A DNA stretch of 64,000 bases, taken from positions 22,534-86,533 of the forward strand of contig NZ_BCTP01000012.1 in NCBI RefSeq assembly GCF_001571345.1. The letters are read 5' to 3'. The position numbers and the translations under genes are program-made. The notes under the pieces were generated by a model. The model did no database searches. It saw only the letters and a list, made by a program, of their open reading frames with translations, and had not been told where the DNA came from. Origin of the DNA: Komagataeibacter xylinus NBRC 15237. Its GTDB lineage: Bacteria > Pseudomonadota > Alphaproteobacteria > Acetobacterales > Acetobacteraceae. Positions 45,136-53,532 of the stretch are shown one piece after another (position 1 is the stretch's first letter; every line of letters starts with the position of its first letter).

Positions 45136-47256
45136 TCAGCGCCGGGCGGCAAGCTGTTTGCGGGCTTCGGTCAGGACGGCGTCCACCGTGAAGCCGAATT
45201 TGACCTCAAGTTCACCCGCCGGGGCAGACGCGCCGAAGCCATGCATGACGATGGTTGCCCCCTGCAGGCCGACATAGCGTTCCCACCCTAGGCGGGCAGC
45301 CTGTTCCACCGCCACGCGGGCAGTCACATCGGGCGGCAGCACGCTGTCGCGGTAGGACTGGGGCTGGGCCTCGAACAAATCCCATGACGGCATGGAAACG
45401 ATGCGGACCTTGACCCCTTCGGCCTTGAGCTGCTCGAAAGCCTTCACGATCAGCCCGACCTCGCTACCCGTTGCCATAAGGATGACATCCGGCGTGCCGG
45501 GGCTGCTGTCGGCCAGCACGTAGGCTCCCTTGGCCAGACCGGTGGCCGGGGCATAGGTCTTGCGGCAGAGTGTAGGCAAGTTCTGGCGGGTCAGCACCAG
45601 AACAGTGGGCCGGTTGCGCAGCGGGACAAGGGTGCGCCAGGCCTCGGCCACCTCGTTGGCGTCCGCCGGGCGGATCAGCGTGACTCCCGGCGTGGCCCGA
45701 AGCTGCGCCAGTTGTTCGACCGGCTGGTGGGTCGGGCCATCCTCCCCCACCCCGATGGAATCATGGGTGAAGATATACAGCACCGGCAACTTCATGAGTG
45801 CTGCAAGGCGGATGGGCGGCTTCATGTAATCGGAAAAGATGAAGAAGCCGGAGCAGTAGGGCCGCAGATAGGACAGCGCCAGCCCGTTGCAGATCGACCC
45901 CATGGCGTGTTCCCGCACGCCGAAGTGCAGGTTGCGCCCGCCATAGGTGCCCCCCCATTGCGGGGGCTGGAAATCACCGGCCCCATCGAATGTCAGGTGC
46001 GTCTTGGTAGAGGGCGACAGGTCGGCTGACCCGCCAATCATCGACGGGTAGCTGGCAGCCACCTGATTGAGCACGGTTGCGGAGCTGGCGCGGGAGGCAA
46101 GACCCTTGGTATCCGCAGGGAAATCGCTGATCTGGCGATCCCAGCCTTCGGGCAGCTTTCCGGCCAGGATCAGGTCAAGTTCGGCCGCAAGGTCGGGGTG
46201 TGCCGTGCGGTAGCGGGCCAGCAGGTCATACCATGCCTTGCTGGCGGCAGCCCCGCGTGTGGCGATGCCCTGCTGGAAGTGTTCGGGCACGCCCTCGGGC
46301 ACATAGAAGCTTCTATCTTCCGGCCAGCCGTAGAATTTCTTGGTTTCGCGGATTTCTTCCACACCCAGCGGGGAGCCATGTGCGGCTGCCGTGCCCGCCT
46401 TGTGTGGCGAACCCCAGCCGATGATGGAATGCACGATGATCAGCGTCGGCCGGGATGTTTCCGCCTTCGCTTCGGCCAGCAGGCGGCGGAAATCGCCGGT
46501 ATCATTCGCGTCCTTCAGTTCCAGCACATGCCAGCCATAGGCCTCGAAGCGTTTATGCACGCTTTCGGTAAAGGCGATGCGGGTATTGCCCTCGATGGAA
46601 ATATGGTTGCTGTCATAGATCCATGTCAGGTTCCCCAGCTTCAGGTGGCCCGCGATGGATGCGGCCTCGCTGGACACGCCTTCCATGTTGTCGCCATCAC
46701 CGCAGAATGTGTAGATGTGATAGCTGAACAGGTCGAAGCCGGGTTTGTTGAAATGCGCGGCCAGCCATTTCTGGGCAATGGCCATGCCGACGGAATTGCC
46801 ACACCCCTGCCCCAGCGGGCCGGTCGTGGTCTCGACGCCTGCGGTGTGGCCGTATTCCGGGTGGCCCGGCGTGCGGGAATTGAGCTGGCGGAACTGCTCG
46901 ATATCCGCAAGGGTCAGCGAAGGCCGGTTGGCCAGAACGCGCCCATCTTTCACATCACGGATACCGGCAAGGTAGATCAGCGAATACAGCAACATGGAGG
47001 CATGGCCGATCGACAGCACGAAGCGGTCGCGGTTGGGCCACAGGGGATTGGCGGGATCGTAGTTCAGCACCTCGCGCCACAACGCATAGGCTGGCGGGGC
47101 CAGCGCCATGGGCGTGCCCGGGTGGCCGGAATTGGCTTTCTGCACCGCATCCATGGCCAGTGTGCGGATTGTATTGATGCACAGGGTATCAATATCCACC
47201 CGTGCAGTGCCGGCACCATCGGGTGCCCATACGGGACAGGGAAATAATGAACGCAT
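45136..47256 (-). CDS. tkt: Transketolase
   Basis: Thiamine-diphosphate enzyme moving two-carbon units between pentose-pathway sugars. 706 residues with KANSGHPGTPMALAP near the start, the ThDP/Mg2+ segment FCGDGDNMEGVSSEAASIAG (about 158-177), the Pyr-domain FIFSDYMKPPIRLAAL, and FTHDSIGVGEDGPTHQPVEQL. The ATG at 47256 has GGAGG nine bases upstream. It is the first gene of the operon, with about 1 kb of noncoding sequence before it, so the operon promoter probably lies in 47257-48277. Confidence 0.95.
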   Translation of the reverse strand: MRSLFPCPVWAPDGAGTARVDIDTLCINTIRTLAMDAVQKANSGHPGTPMALAPPAYALWREVLNYDPANPLWPNRDRFVLSIGHASMLLYSLIYLAGIRDVKDGRVLANRPSLTLADIEQFRQLNSRTPGHPEYGHTAGVETTTGPLGQGCGNSVGMAIAQKWLAAHFNKPGFDLFSYHIYTFCGDGDNMEGVSSEAASIAGHLKLGNLTWIYDSNHISIEGNTRIAFTESVHKRFEAYGWHVLELKDANDTGDFRRLLAEAKAETSRPTLIIVHSIIGWGSPHKAGTAAAHGSPLGVEEIRETKKFYGWPEDRSFYVPEGVPEHFQQGIATRGAAASKAWYDLLARYRTAHPDLAAELDLILAGKLPEGWDRQISDFPADTKGLASRASSATVLNQVAASYPSMIGGSADLSPSTKTHLTFDGAGDFQPPQWGGTYGGRNLHFGVREHAMGSICNGLALSYLRPYCSGFFIFSDYMKPPIRLAALMKLPVLYIFTHDSIGVGEDGPTHQPVEQLAQLRATPGVTLIRPADANEVAEAWRTLVPLRNRPTVLVLTRQNLPTLCRKTYAPATGLAKGAYVLADSSPGTPDVILMATGSEVGLIVKAFEQLKAEGVKVRIVSMPSWDLFEAQPQSYRDSVLPPDVTARVAVEQAARLGWERYVGLQGATIVMHGFGASAPAGELEVKFGFTVDAVLTEARKQLAARR

Positions 47257-48277
47257 GAAAACCGTCCTCCATTGTCACGGCCAGCCCTGTGAGTTCCGGG
47301 CGTTACATGAAACTGCATGAAGGGACGGCTTTCATCCTGTCATGCCCGCATGTCACGTACGTCACATATCTGTGCCGAGATCCATTACCCTGCTGCCATC
47401 CATGACAGTACAGGGACTGATGCGCTGACATCTTTCCAATATAACCCGAGGTCTGGATGTAATTGATTCAGTCCTGCGGTTCATTCACATGGAACAGGCC
47501 GTCATGTCCGGCGCGGCAGTTCCTGCATTGAAGTCCCAATCCTGCCCTAAGGCCAGCCTCGCTCATTCACGAGTTCTTGATACGCATTTATTCTTTCCAC
47601 GCATGGGCATACATTTTTTATATGCTGTTGTGAGAATGTGACAAGATATTTCATACCCTGAAAATTTGCCGTTAACCGCCGTTTTTTTTACAGAAATCAG
47701 GGGGCTGGAACACATGGGCGCATGGACCGTGCCAGACACCCCGAAACTGGCCCGGATATTGCTCTGGTACACAAAAATATGTGCAGGATCGCATATTGAA
47801 GAAATAACAGAGAATCTTAATCGAATGTCTTTTAGAATTTACGGATATAACATATGTAAACATGCAATACGTTCACGGAGTCGATTCAATCCGGCGCGCA
47901 GTTCTTATGACAGCACCGATTCTGTTACTTATATCTGCAATACGGTTTGCACATATAATGTTCAAGATATCTTTCCATGAGGCATTTTCTCGTCCAGAAC
48001 ATTGAAAGTAACGGATATTGGGCCTGACGAATGGCCCTTTATCACCGTTATCAGGATTTTCTTCGATTTATATAAAAATTCTAGATATCCGGGTCACAGA
48101 AAAATGTTGGCGACCGGGTTCATATCTGTTGTTCAGCAGGGGGCAATCCATGCATTGATGCATGCATGTCAGCGTCTGTAATGACCCGGCCGTTCACGCT
48201 GGCCGGGCCGGACCTTTCCCATTCATCATGTAGCGGAACAGCCGCATCCCAATAAATAACAAGAAAAGGTGTCACGC
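47257..48277. other. 1-kb divergent noncoding region between tkt and the sugar symporter
   Basis: No supported gene. The first 300 bases resemble the rest of the chromosome in composition, while about 47580-48120 is AT-rich. It must carry the promoters of the pentose phosphate operon and of the symporter. A few frames of 60-100 codons exist, but they lack ribosome-binding sites and recognisable residues. An unannotated small RNA cannot be excluded. Confidence 0.4.
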
Positions 48278-49759
48278 ATGCCCGAAGACGATCTGGTTTC
48301 CCGCGCCATGACACATGCCAGTCCACAGGGGCAGGCCACCTCTCCTGCCACGCCAACGACGGGACATGCCATTGTGGTGGGGGTGCTGGCGGCCCTTGCC
48401 GGCCTCATGTTCGGGCTGGATACCGGAGTGATTGCGGGCGCGCTGCGCTTTATTGGCACGGATTTTGATGCATCGCCACGCATGCAGGAATGGATTGTCT
48501 CCTCCATGATGGCGGCGGCGGCCGTGGGGTCACTGATTGCCGGGACAATCTCGTTCCGTTTTGGCCGCAGGCGTGCGCTGCTGGGGTCGTCCATTCTTTT
48601 TCTGCTTGGCTCCCTGATCAGCGCATTGGCCCCATCCGTCACGGTGCTCATCATCGGTCGGATTTTCCTGGGCTTCGCGGTGGGGATCGCGGCCTTTACG
48701 GCGCCGCTCTACATATCCGAAGTTTCGGCGGTGGCGCAGCGTGGGTCGATGATCGCGTGTTACCAGTTGATGATGACGGGCGGCATCTTCCTGTCCTACG
48801 TGACGGATGGGGTGCTGGCGAATGGCGCGCACTGGCGGTGGATGCTGGGACTCATGACAGTGCCCGCGACCGTCTTCCTCATCGGCTGCCTGTTCCTGCC
48901 GGACAGCCCGCGCTGGCTCATGATGCGCGGGGAAAAACTGCGTGCCCGCACGGTGATGCGCTACCTGCGGCCAAGCCCGCAGCAGGCGGACCAGGAAATA
49001 TCCGATATTGCCACGGAACTGACCCGAGGCCGGTCGGAAGGGTTTTCGTTTTTCCGCAACAACGCCAACTTCCGCCGCTCGGTCGGGTTGGGCATCGTGT
49101 TGCAGATCATGCAGCAGCTGACCGGCATCAATGTGCTGATGTATTACGCGCCCAAAGTCTTTCAGGCCGCCGATTTCGGCGCATCCGCCGCAGGCTGGGC
49201 CACGGCGCTGATCGGTCTGATCAACCTCGTCGCCACATGCGTCGCAATCGTGACCGTTGACCGCTGGGGCCGCCGGCCGCTGCTGCTGCTCAGCTGCGCC
49301 ATCATGACAGGCAGCATGCTGCTGGCAGGTGGCCTGGTTGAATATGGTGGCCATGACACCACAGCCCAGATCGCCATGGTCGGGTCACTGCTGGTGTTTG
49401 TGCTGGGGTTCGCCATTGGGGCCGGGCCACTGGTCTGGACATTGTGCGCTGAAATCCAGCCCCTCCGCGGTCGTGACTTTGGCATTGTCTGCTCCACCTT
49501 TACCAACTGGGCGACCAACTGGGCGGTCAGCAATACATTCCTCAGCGTGCTCGACACATTGGGCGAAGCCCATACCTTCTGGCTGTTTGCTGGCATGAAT
49601 GCCCTGTTTATCGCCATCACGCTGTTTTATGTGCCGGAAACAAAAGGGGTTTCGCTGGAAAATATTGAATCGCACCTGCTTGCCGGCTGGCCCCTGCGCG
49701 ACCTTGGCGCGCGCTCCATGCCGCAGGACGCAAAAATATCCACACGTCCATCTGCCTGA
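48278..49759 (+). CDS. Sugar porter MFS (GalP/XylE-like sugar:H+ symporter)
   Basis: 493-residue, 12-helix transporter for hexose or pentose with a proton. Family signatures: FGLDTGVIAGALRFIG in helix 1, RFGRRRALL in loop 2-3, GFAVGIAAFTAPLYISEV, the PDSPRWLMMRG motif after helix 6, QQLTGINVLMYYAPKVFQ in helix 7, DRWGRRPLLLLS in loop 8-9, and the final PETKGVSLE. The ATG at 48278 has AAAAGG about eight bases upstream; a GTG nine bases earlier is in frame but inside that site. It is divergent from tkt, so uptake and pathway may be regulated together. Confidence 0.88.
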   Translation: MPEDDLVSRAMTHASPQGQATSPATPTTGHAIVVGVLAALAGLMFGLDTGVIAGALRFIGTDFDASPRMQEWIVSSMMAAAAVGSLIAGTISFRFGRRRALLGSSILFLLGSLISALAPSVTVLIIGRIFLGFAVGIAAFTAPLYISEVSAVAQRGSMIACYQLMMTGGIFLSYVTDGVLANGAHWRWMLGLMTVPATVFLIGCLFLPDSPRWLMMRGEKLRARTVMRYLRPSPQQADQEISDIATELTRGRSEGFSFFRNNANFRRSVGLGIVLQIMQQLTGINVLMYYAPKVFQAADFGASAAGWATALIGLINLVATCVAIVTVDRWGRRPLLLLSCAIMTGSMLLAGGLVEYGGHDTTAQIAMVGSLLVFVLGFAIGAGPLVWTLCAEIQPLRGRDFGIVCSTFTNWATNWAVSNTFLSVLDTLGEAHTFWLFAGMNALFIAITLFYVPETKGVSLENIESHLLAGWPLRDLGARSMPQDAKISTRPSA

Positions 49760-49779
49760 AACGGACGGCGGGCGGACAA

Positions 49780-49814
49780 AAAAACGGCTTCCGGAATAAA
49801 CCGGAAACCGTTTT
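49780..49814. terminator. Bidirectional terminator between symporter and aldolase
   Basis: AAAACGGCTTCCGG and CCGGAAACCGTTTT form a 14-bp stem with one mismatch around the loop AATAAA. A/T runs at both outer ends allow use from either strand, as fits two converging genes (stops at 49759 and 49841). Confidence 0.8.
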
Positions 49815-49840
49815 CTGTCTGAGATCAAAAAGGACGGGTA

Positions 49841-50737
49841 TCAGACCTTTTGCGTCGAAGCCTTGAAGATCTGGTCGATGGATTTTGCAAGGGCCGCATC
49901 AAAATCCGCATCCGTCATGGTGTAGCGCAGGTCTTCAAGCAGCGCGCGCGAGAAGCTGGCGATCATGCCGTGGTTGGCCGCCAGAAGCTGGCAGGCCTCA
50001 TCACGCGGATACCCACCGGACAGCGCCACCACGCGCTGCACGCGCGGGTGCTTGATCAGGTCAAGATAAAGATCAGCCTTTTCAGGGATCGAGACCTTGA
50101 TCATGACCTGATAGTCACCCGGCAGCGCATCCAGCCCACGGTGCAGTTCATCATGCAGCAGGGCTTCCGCCCCTGCTTTGTCCGGGCTTTTGATCAGGAC
50201 CTCAGGCTCCATGATGGGCACAAGACCGCGCGCTGCAATCTGTTCGGCCAGGGTGAACTGCTGCTTTACGATAGCAGCGACGCCCTCGCGTTCGGCCAGG
50301 CGGATGACCGAGCGCGCTTTCGTGCCGTAAATGCCCTTGCTGACCGCCTGATCCAGCATGGCTTCAAGGGTGGGAATGGGCTTCATCATCTGCACGCCGC
50401 CGGCTTCGGCCTCCAGCCCCTTGTCTACCTTCAGGAACGGGACAACCCCCTTTTCCTGCCACAGATAGGTGGGGACGGGCGTGTCGTTGACCAGTCCGTT
50501 CATGGTCTGCTCGAACAGGATGGCGGCGAGGATCTTCCTGCCCGTAAAGGTCGGGGCGGTAATGACCCGGACCCGCATTTCATGCATCAGGGCAAACATC
50601 TGGTCATCGGTGCTGTAGGCACTATCGGGTATGCCGTAATGCCGCAGCGCGCCCGGCGTGGACCCTCCACTCTGGTCAAGGGCCGCGATGAAGCCCGCAT
50701 TTTCCGACATGTTCTTGCGCATCTGATCAATAGGCAT
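49841..50737 (-). CDS. fda: Fructose-bisphosphate aldolase, class I
   Basis: Cleaves fructose 1,6-bisphosphate to dihydroxyacetone phosphate and glyceraldehyde 3-phosphate, or runs in reverse for gluconeogenesis. 298 residues from ATG 50737 (AGGA nine bases upstream). Class I features: FIAALDQSGGSTPGALRHYG, TPVPTYLWQEKGVVPFLKVDKGLE (in parts), GLVPIMEPEVLI, and the Schiff-base lysine in YQVMIKVSIPEKADLY. The frame is open to 50809 but without family residues. It is monocistronic, ending at the shared terminator. The gene symbol is by analogy with bacterial class I enzymes (fda/fbaB). Confidence 0.88.
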   Translation of the reverse strand: MPIDQMRKNMSENAGFIAALDQSGGSTPGALRHYGIPDSAYSTDDQMFALMHEMRVRVITAPTFTGRKILAAILFEQTMNGLVNDTPVPTYLWQEKGVVPFLKVDKGLEAEAGGVQMMKPIPTLEAMLDQAVSKGIYGTKARSVIRLAEREGVAAIVKQQFTLAEQIAARGLVPIMEPEVLIKSPDKAGAEALLHDELHRGLDALPGDYQVMIKVSIPEKADLYLDLIKHPRVQRVVALSGGYPRDEACQLLAANHGMIASFSRALLEDLRYTMTDADFDAALAKSIDQIFKASTQKV

Positions 50738-51028
50738 TTTATTTGTCCTATGCTTGGTATTTACATGTGATCGTGACGATGGGTGCTTAGCATATATGAT
50801 TTCAGACACCTTAATTGATTAATGAGATAAAATATAGGTGAATAAAAATAAATACAAAAAACGCATACAAGCATATTGTATCATGAAACAATGCGCCTGC
50901 ATGCACCGCTCCCGGATTCATAAGCCTGAATGCCCTGAATAACACTTTCTGTTCAATCAGTTGGACGTGATGATGCTGCTGATCCGATGCCTTCTATCGT
51001 AAGGAAAAGATAATGTGGAGAACCTGTC

Positions 51029-52006
51029 ATGCCTCACAATCCCGTCGCCCCGGAATTTCGCGCGACCCTGAAAGTCCTGCCCTCCTTTGATGGTCTTGCA
51101 GATGAGACCCTGGACCAGACCCGCAAGGCATTCATTTCAGCCATCCGCAGCGTCAAGGTTACCGAATATCCTGACGTCAGGGTTGAGGAAGGCCACGTGC
51201 CCGGGCCGATGGGCGCGCCGGCCGTTCCGGTTGTAACCTACAGACCCATGGCCCCTCACCCGAATGCCCCTGCTCTGGTCTATATCCATAGTGGCGGGAT
51301 CGTCAGCGGCACACCGGAAGTCGATGATGCACGCTGCCGGCAGATGGCCAGCGAACTGGGGCTGGTCATTTTCTCGGTTGATTACCGTCTGGCGCCAGAA
51401 GCCCCCTACCCTGCGGCAATCGAGGATTGTTATGCCGCCCTGAAATGGGCACATGATCATGCGACCGACCTTGGAATTGACCGGAACCGCCTGATTATTG
51501 GAGGAGATAGCGCGGGCGGCGGCCTGACAGCCTGCCTTGCCCTGCTGGCACGCGATCGGGCGGAAATCAAAGTCCTTTTCCAACTGCTGATTTATCCCAT
51601 GCTCGATGACCGGACCGGAACAACACTCATGCCATCGCCTGTCCTGGGCGAATATATCTGGACGCGTTCCGCCAATCATTACGCATGGAACGCCTATCTT
51701 GGTAAAACGCCCGGAAGCGCAGGCATTTCAGAATATGCCGCGGCCTTTCGTGCAATGGACCTGACAGGCCTGCCGCCTGCCTATATCGGCGTAGGGTCCC
51801 TGGACCTGTTTTTGGACGAGGATCTGGAATATGCCCGGCGCCTGATGGCCGCTGGCGTGCCGACAGAGGTCTGTGTCGTTCCCGGTGCCTATCATGTCTT
51901 TGACGTGTTCATTCCCGACGCACCCATGAGCAGACAATTCAGAGACTCTTATTTTACCGCCCTGAAACGCGCCATTTCCCCAGATTTTTTTCAAAATCCG
52001 GTCTGA
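51029..52006 (+). CDS. Alpha/beta hydrolase, HSL-type esterase
   Basis: 325-residue esterase/lipase-like enzyme without a signal peptide, hence cytoplasmic. Catalytic triad by motif: Ser161 in GGDSAGGG, an Asp in SLDLFLDEDLEY (about 265-271), and His in GAYHVFDVF (about 297). The oxyanion-hole motif, usually HGGG in the hormone-sensitive-lipase group, reads HSGG (residues 87-90), a change that may affect substrate range. The family motif SVDYRLAPEAPYPAAIEDCYA (in parts) is complete. It stands alone, with its own promoter region of about 290 bases upstream and a terminator downstream. The substrate is unknown. Confidence 0.85.
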   Translation: MPHNPVAPEFRATLKVLPSFDGLADETLDQTRKAFISAIRSVKVTEYPDVRVEEGHVPGPMGAPAVPVVTYRPMAPHPNAPALVYIHSGGIVSGTPEVDDARCRQMASELGLVIFSVDYRLAPEAPYPAAIEDCYAALKWAHDHATDLGIDRNRLIIGGDSAGGGLTACLALLARDRAEIKVLFQLLIYPMLDDRTGTTLMPSPVLGEYIWTRSANHYAWNAYLGKTPGSAGISEYAAAFRAMDLTGLPPAYIGVGSLDLFLDEDLEYARRLMAAGVPTEVCVVPGAYHVFDVFIPDAPMSRQFRDSYFTALKRAISPDFFQNPV

Positions 52007-52064
52007 CGCGCCTTTATGGCGACGGGAATTGATTTTACTGAGCACCGACCCAAGCCTCCACACT

Positions 52065-52086
52065 CCCCCGGCAGTATCGCCGGGGG
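52065..52086 (+). terminator. Terminator after the esterase gene
   Basis: CCCCCGGC (52065-52072) pairs with GCCGGGGG (52079-52086) around AGTATC, followed by TTTG. A strong 8-bp GC stem 58 bases after the esterase stop, with a short T run. Confidence 0.7.
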
Positions 52087-52112
52087 TTTGAAGCGTGATC
52101 CGCATGGAGCTG

Positions 52113-52811
52113 CTAGGGCTTGTTAGGCCTTGATATAGTCTGCTGTAGCCGCGATGAGGATGACAGGACGAGATCCACGGTTTCAAAGATCTTCACGAAA
52201 TTTATGTGAGGCATACCCACGATCGCAGACGACATAGGTCGGTGGGTGTGGCCGCTCGTCGCGCAGGGCATAAGCGGATGGCAGTTCGTGCGCCTGTCCG
52301 GGTGACAGCGTGAAGGACATTGCCCTGCCATGGCCGTCTGCGGCTACGCAGACCCTGGTGCCAAAACCCCCACGTGAGCGGCCAGGCGCCTCACAATCTC
52401 TGCGGCGTTCACTGTATCCCCTTTTTTGGCGGTCCCGGCCGCCTTGTGATGGGCACGGATCGTCGTGCCATCGAGAACGACCATGTCGAGAGCCTGATCC
52501 CTGTCTTTGACCTTTTCAAAGAGGCGCTCCCACACCCCAAGCTTCGACCAGCGAATGAACAGTTGTGCGGCAATCCACCAGGGACCAAACTCAGATGGCA
52601 GGGCGCGCCACTTCGCGCCGTTCTGATGGCGCCAGAAAATCGCGGAGATCGTCCGTCGAAGGTTCTTCGGCGGGGTCTTGCCCTTCGGGCGGACCTCCTC
52701 GATCAAAGGCTCCCAGACGGACCATGCGGTATCGGAAAAAACAGACTACATCATGCTCATCATAAACAGCTATGCAGCCCGTTCTGTCATTCAAAGCCCA
52801 ACAGGTTCTAG
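52113..52811 (-). mobile_element. IS5-type insertion sequence, internally deleted
   Basis: Bounded by CTAG at both ends (52113-52116 and 52808-52811), which may be the target duplication (CTAG or TA). The imperfect inverted ends read GGGCTTGTTAGGCCTTGA and GAACCTGTTGGGCTTTGA (the second on the other strand). About 697 bp is short for the family (about 830-900). The inside encodes an IS427-type transposase whose C-terminal third is missing, so it is inactive. It abuts a truncated IS1595 copy. Confidence 0.75.
52130..52745 (-). pseudogene. IS5-type transposase, broken and internally deleted
   Basis: The first frame reads WEPLIEEVRPKGKTPPKNLRR, RHQNGAKWRALPSEFGPWW, then LDMVVLDGTTIRAHHKAAG with the first catalytic Asp, and ends at 52344. 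The second reads GFGTRVCVAADGHGRAMSFT, LSPGQAHELPSAYALRDERP and VVCDRGYASHKFREDL, then a stop. The expected downstream part with the RHKIENMF-type glutamate block is missing. IS427 members usually join the two frames by frameshifting, but the deletion makes this copy dead. Confidence 0.75.
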
Positions 52812-53020
52812 ACTTACAAAGTAATGATCTCGCGCAGCTTGCGGTAATGCAGGGTCGCGGTATTACGATTGACACCCACAAGTTTGGCGGCACTCCGTTC
52901 GGGCGGACCCGCAACAAAGTGCTCCAGAAGCCATTTTTTGGATGCCTACAGATAACCGGTTACGACGCCGTGATTTCATAGGATATATCAAGCCTCTATC
53001 GGCATAATTATGCCCGCCCC
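52812..53020 (-). mobile_element. IS1595-family remnant, copy 2
   Basis: The stretch matches the left part of copy 1 at about 3355-3564: TATATCAAGCC(T/C)T and TTGCGGTAAT(A/G)CAGG, read here on the plus strand, and the start codon region MKSRRRNRLSVGIQK corresponds to MKARRRSRLPVGTQK. The outer end is decayed (GCATAATTATGCCCGCCCC). The remaining two thirds of the element are absent beyond the IS5-type insertion, so it was truncated by that event or a later deletion. Confidence 0.75.
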
Positions 53021-53532
53021 ATGAATTTTGGGGTGCCGCATTTTTTTCAAGCGGCGTTTTCATGACAGCATGCTCTTGCGCGTCAATACAATAAAAGTTT
53101 CATAATAAAATTAATTTCATTTCAAAGATAAATGTAAATATCAGTTCATTAAATATTTAAAATAAAAAATATACTGAGTTGTAATGAAAATTATTTTAAA
53201 TCTTATCTGTTCATACTTTGTAAAAAAACGCTGTATCTGTCGTTCAGGCACAGCCCGCGGATTCAGGCGGGCCCGTCCATCACCCATCCTGCTGGAGTGT
53301 CCCCGTCATGCCCCCTGTGCTGCCTGAATATTCCTGACCCGCGCCTGCCCGCTGGCGCGATCCGGCGGGGCATATTGCGCCATCATGTCATACAGACCTC
53401 CCCGATGCGGGCTGCATGAAGCCGTCATGCGCCCGGTCCGGGCGCATATGCCAGTCAGGAATGCCATAAACGCAATAAAACCGCATGCGGACACTTATGC
53501 GGTTTTTCGTGATACAGGGAATTACCCATCCC
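53021..53532. other. AT-rich gap and leader before the RND operon
   Basis: About 510 bp without a gene. From about 53085 to 53225 it is very AT-rich compared with the flanks, suggesting a promoter or foreign DNA. From 53230 it returns to normal composition and ends in the hairpin at 53477-53506 just before the RND start. Confidence 0.5.
53477..53506 (+). terminator. Terminator-like hairpin directly upstream of the RND pump gene
   Basis: AAAACCGCAT (53477-53486) pairs perfectly with ATGCGGTTTT (53497-53506) around a 10-base loop and is followed by one more T, then CGTG. It lies 26 bases before the ATG of the pump gene, between any upstream promoter and the operon, so it may act as an attenuator or as the end of an upstream transcript. 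Confidence 0.6.

Noticed and set aside
47563..47980. Small frames of 63-104 codons in the tkt/symporter gap
   Set aside because: No ribosome-binding sites, AT-rich codons and no family resemblance.
53485..53532. Earlier start for the RND pump
   Set aside because: It would begin inside the hairpin and add residues not seen in the family; ATG 53533 has a better site.
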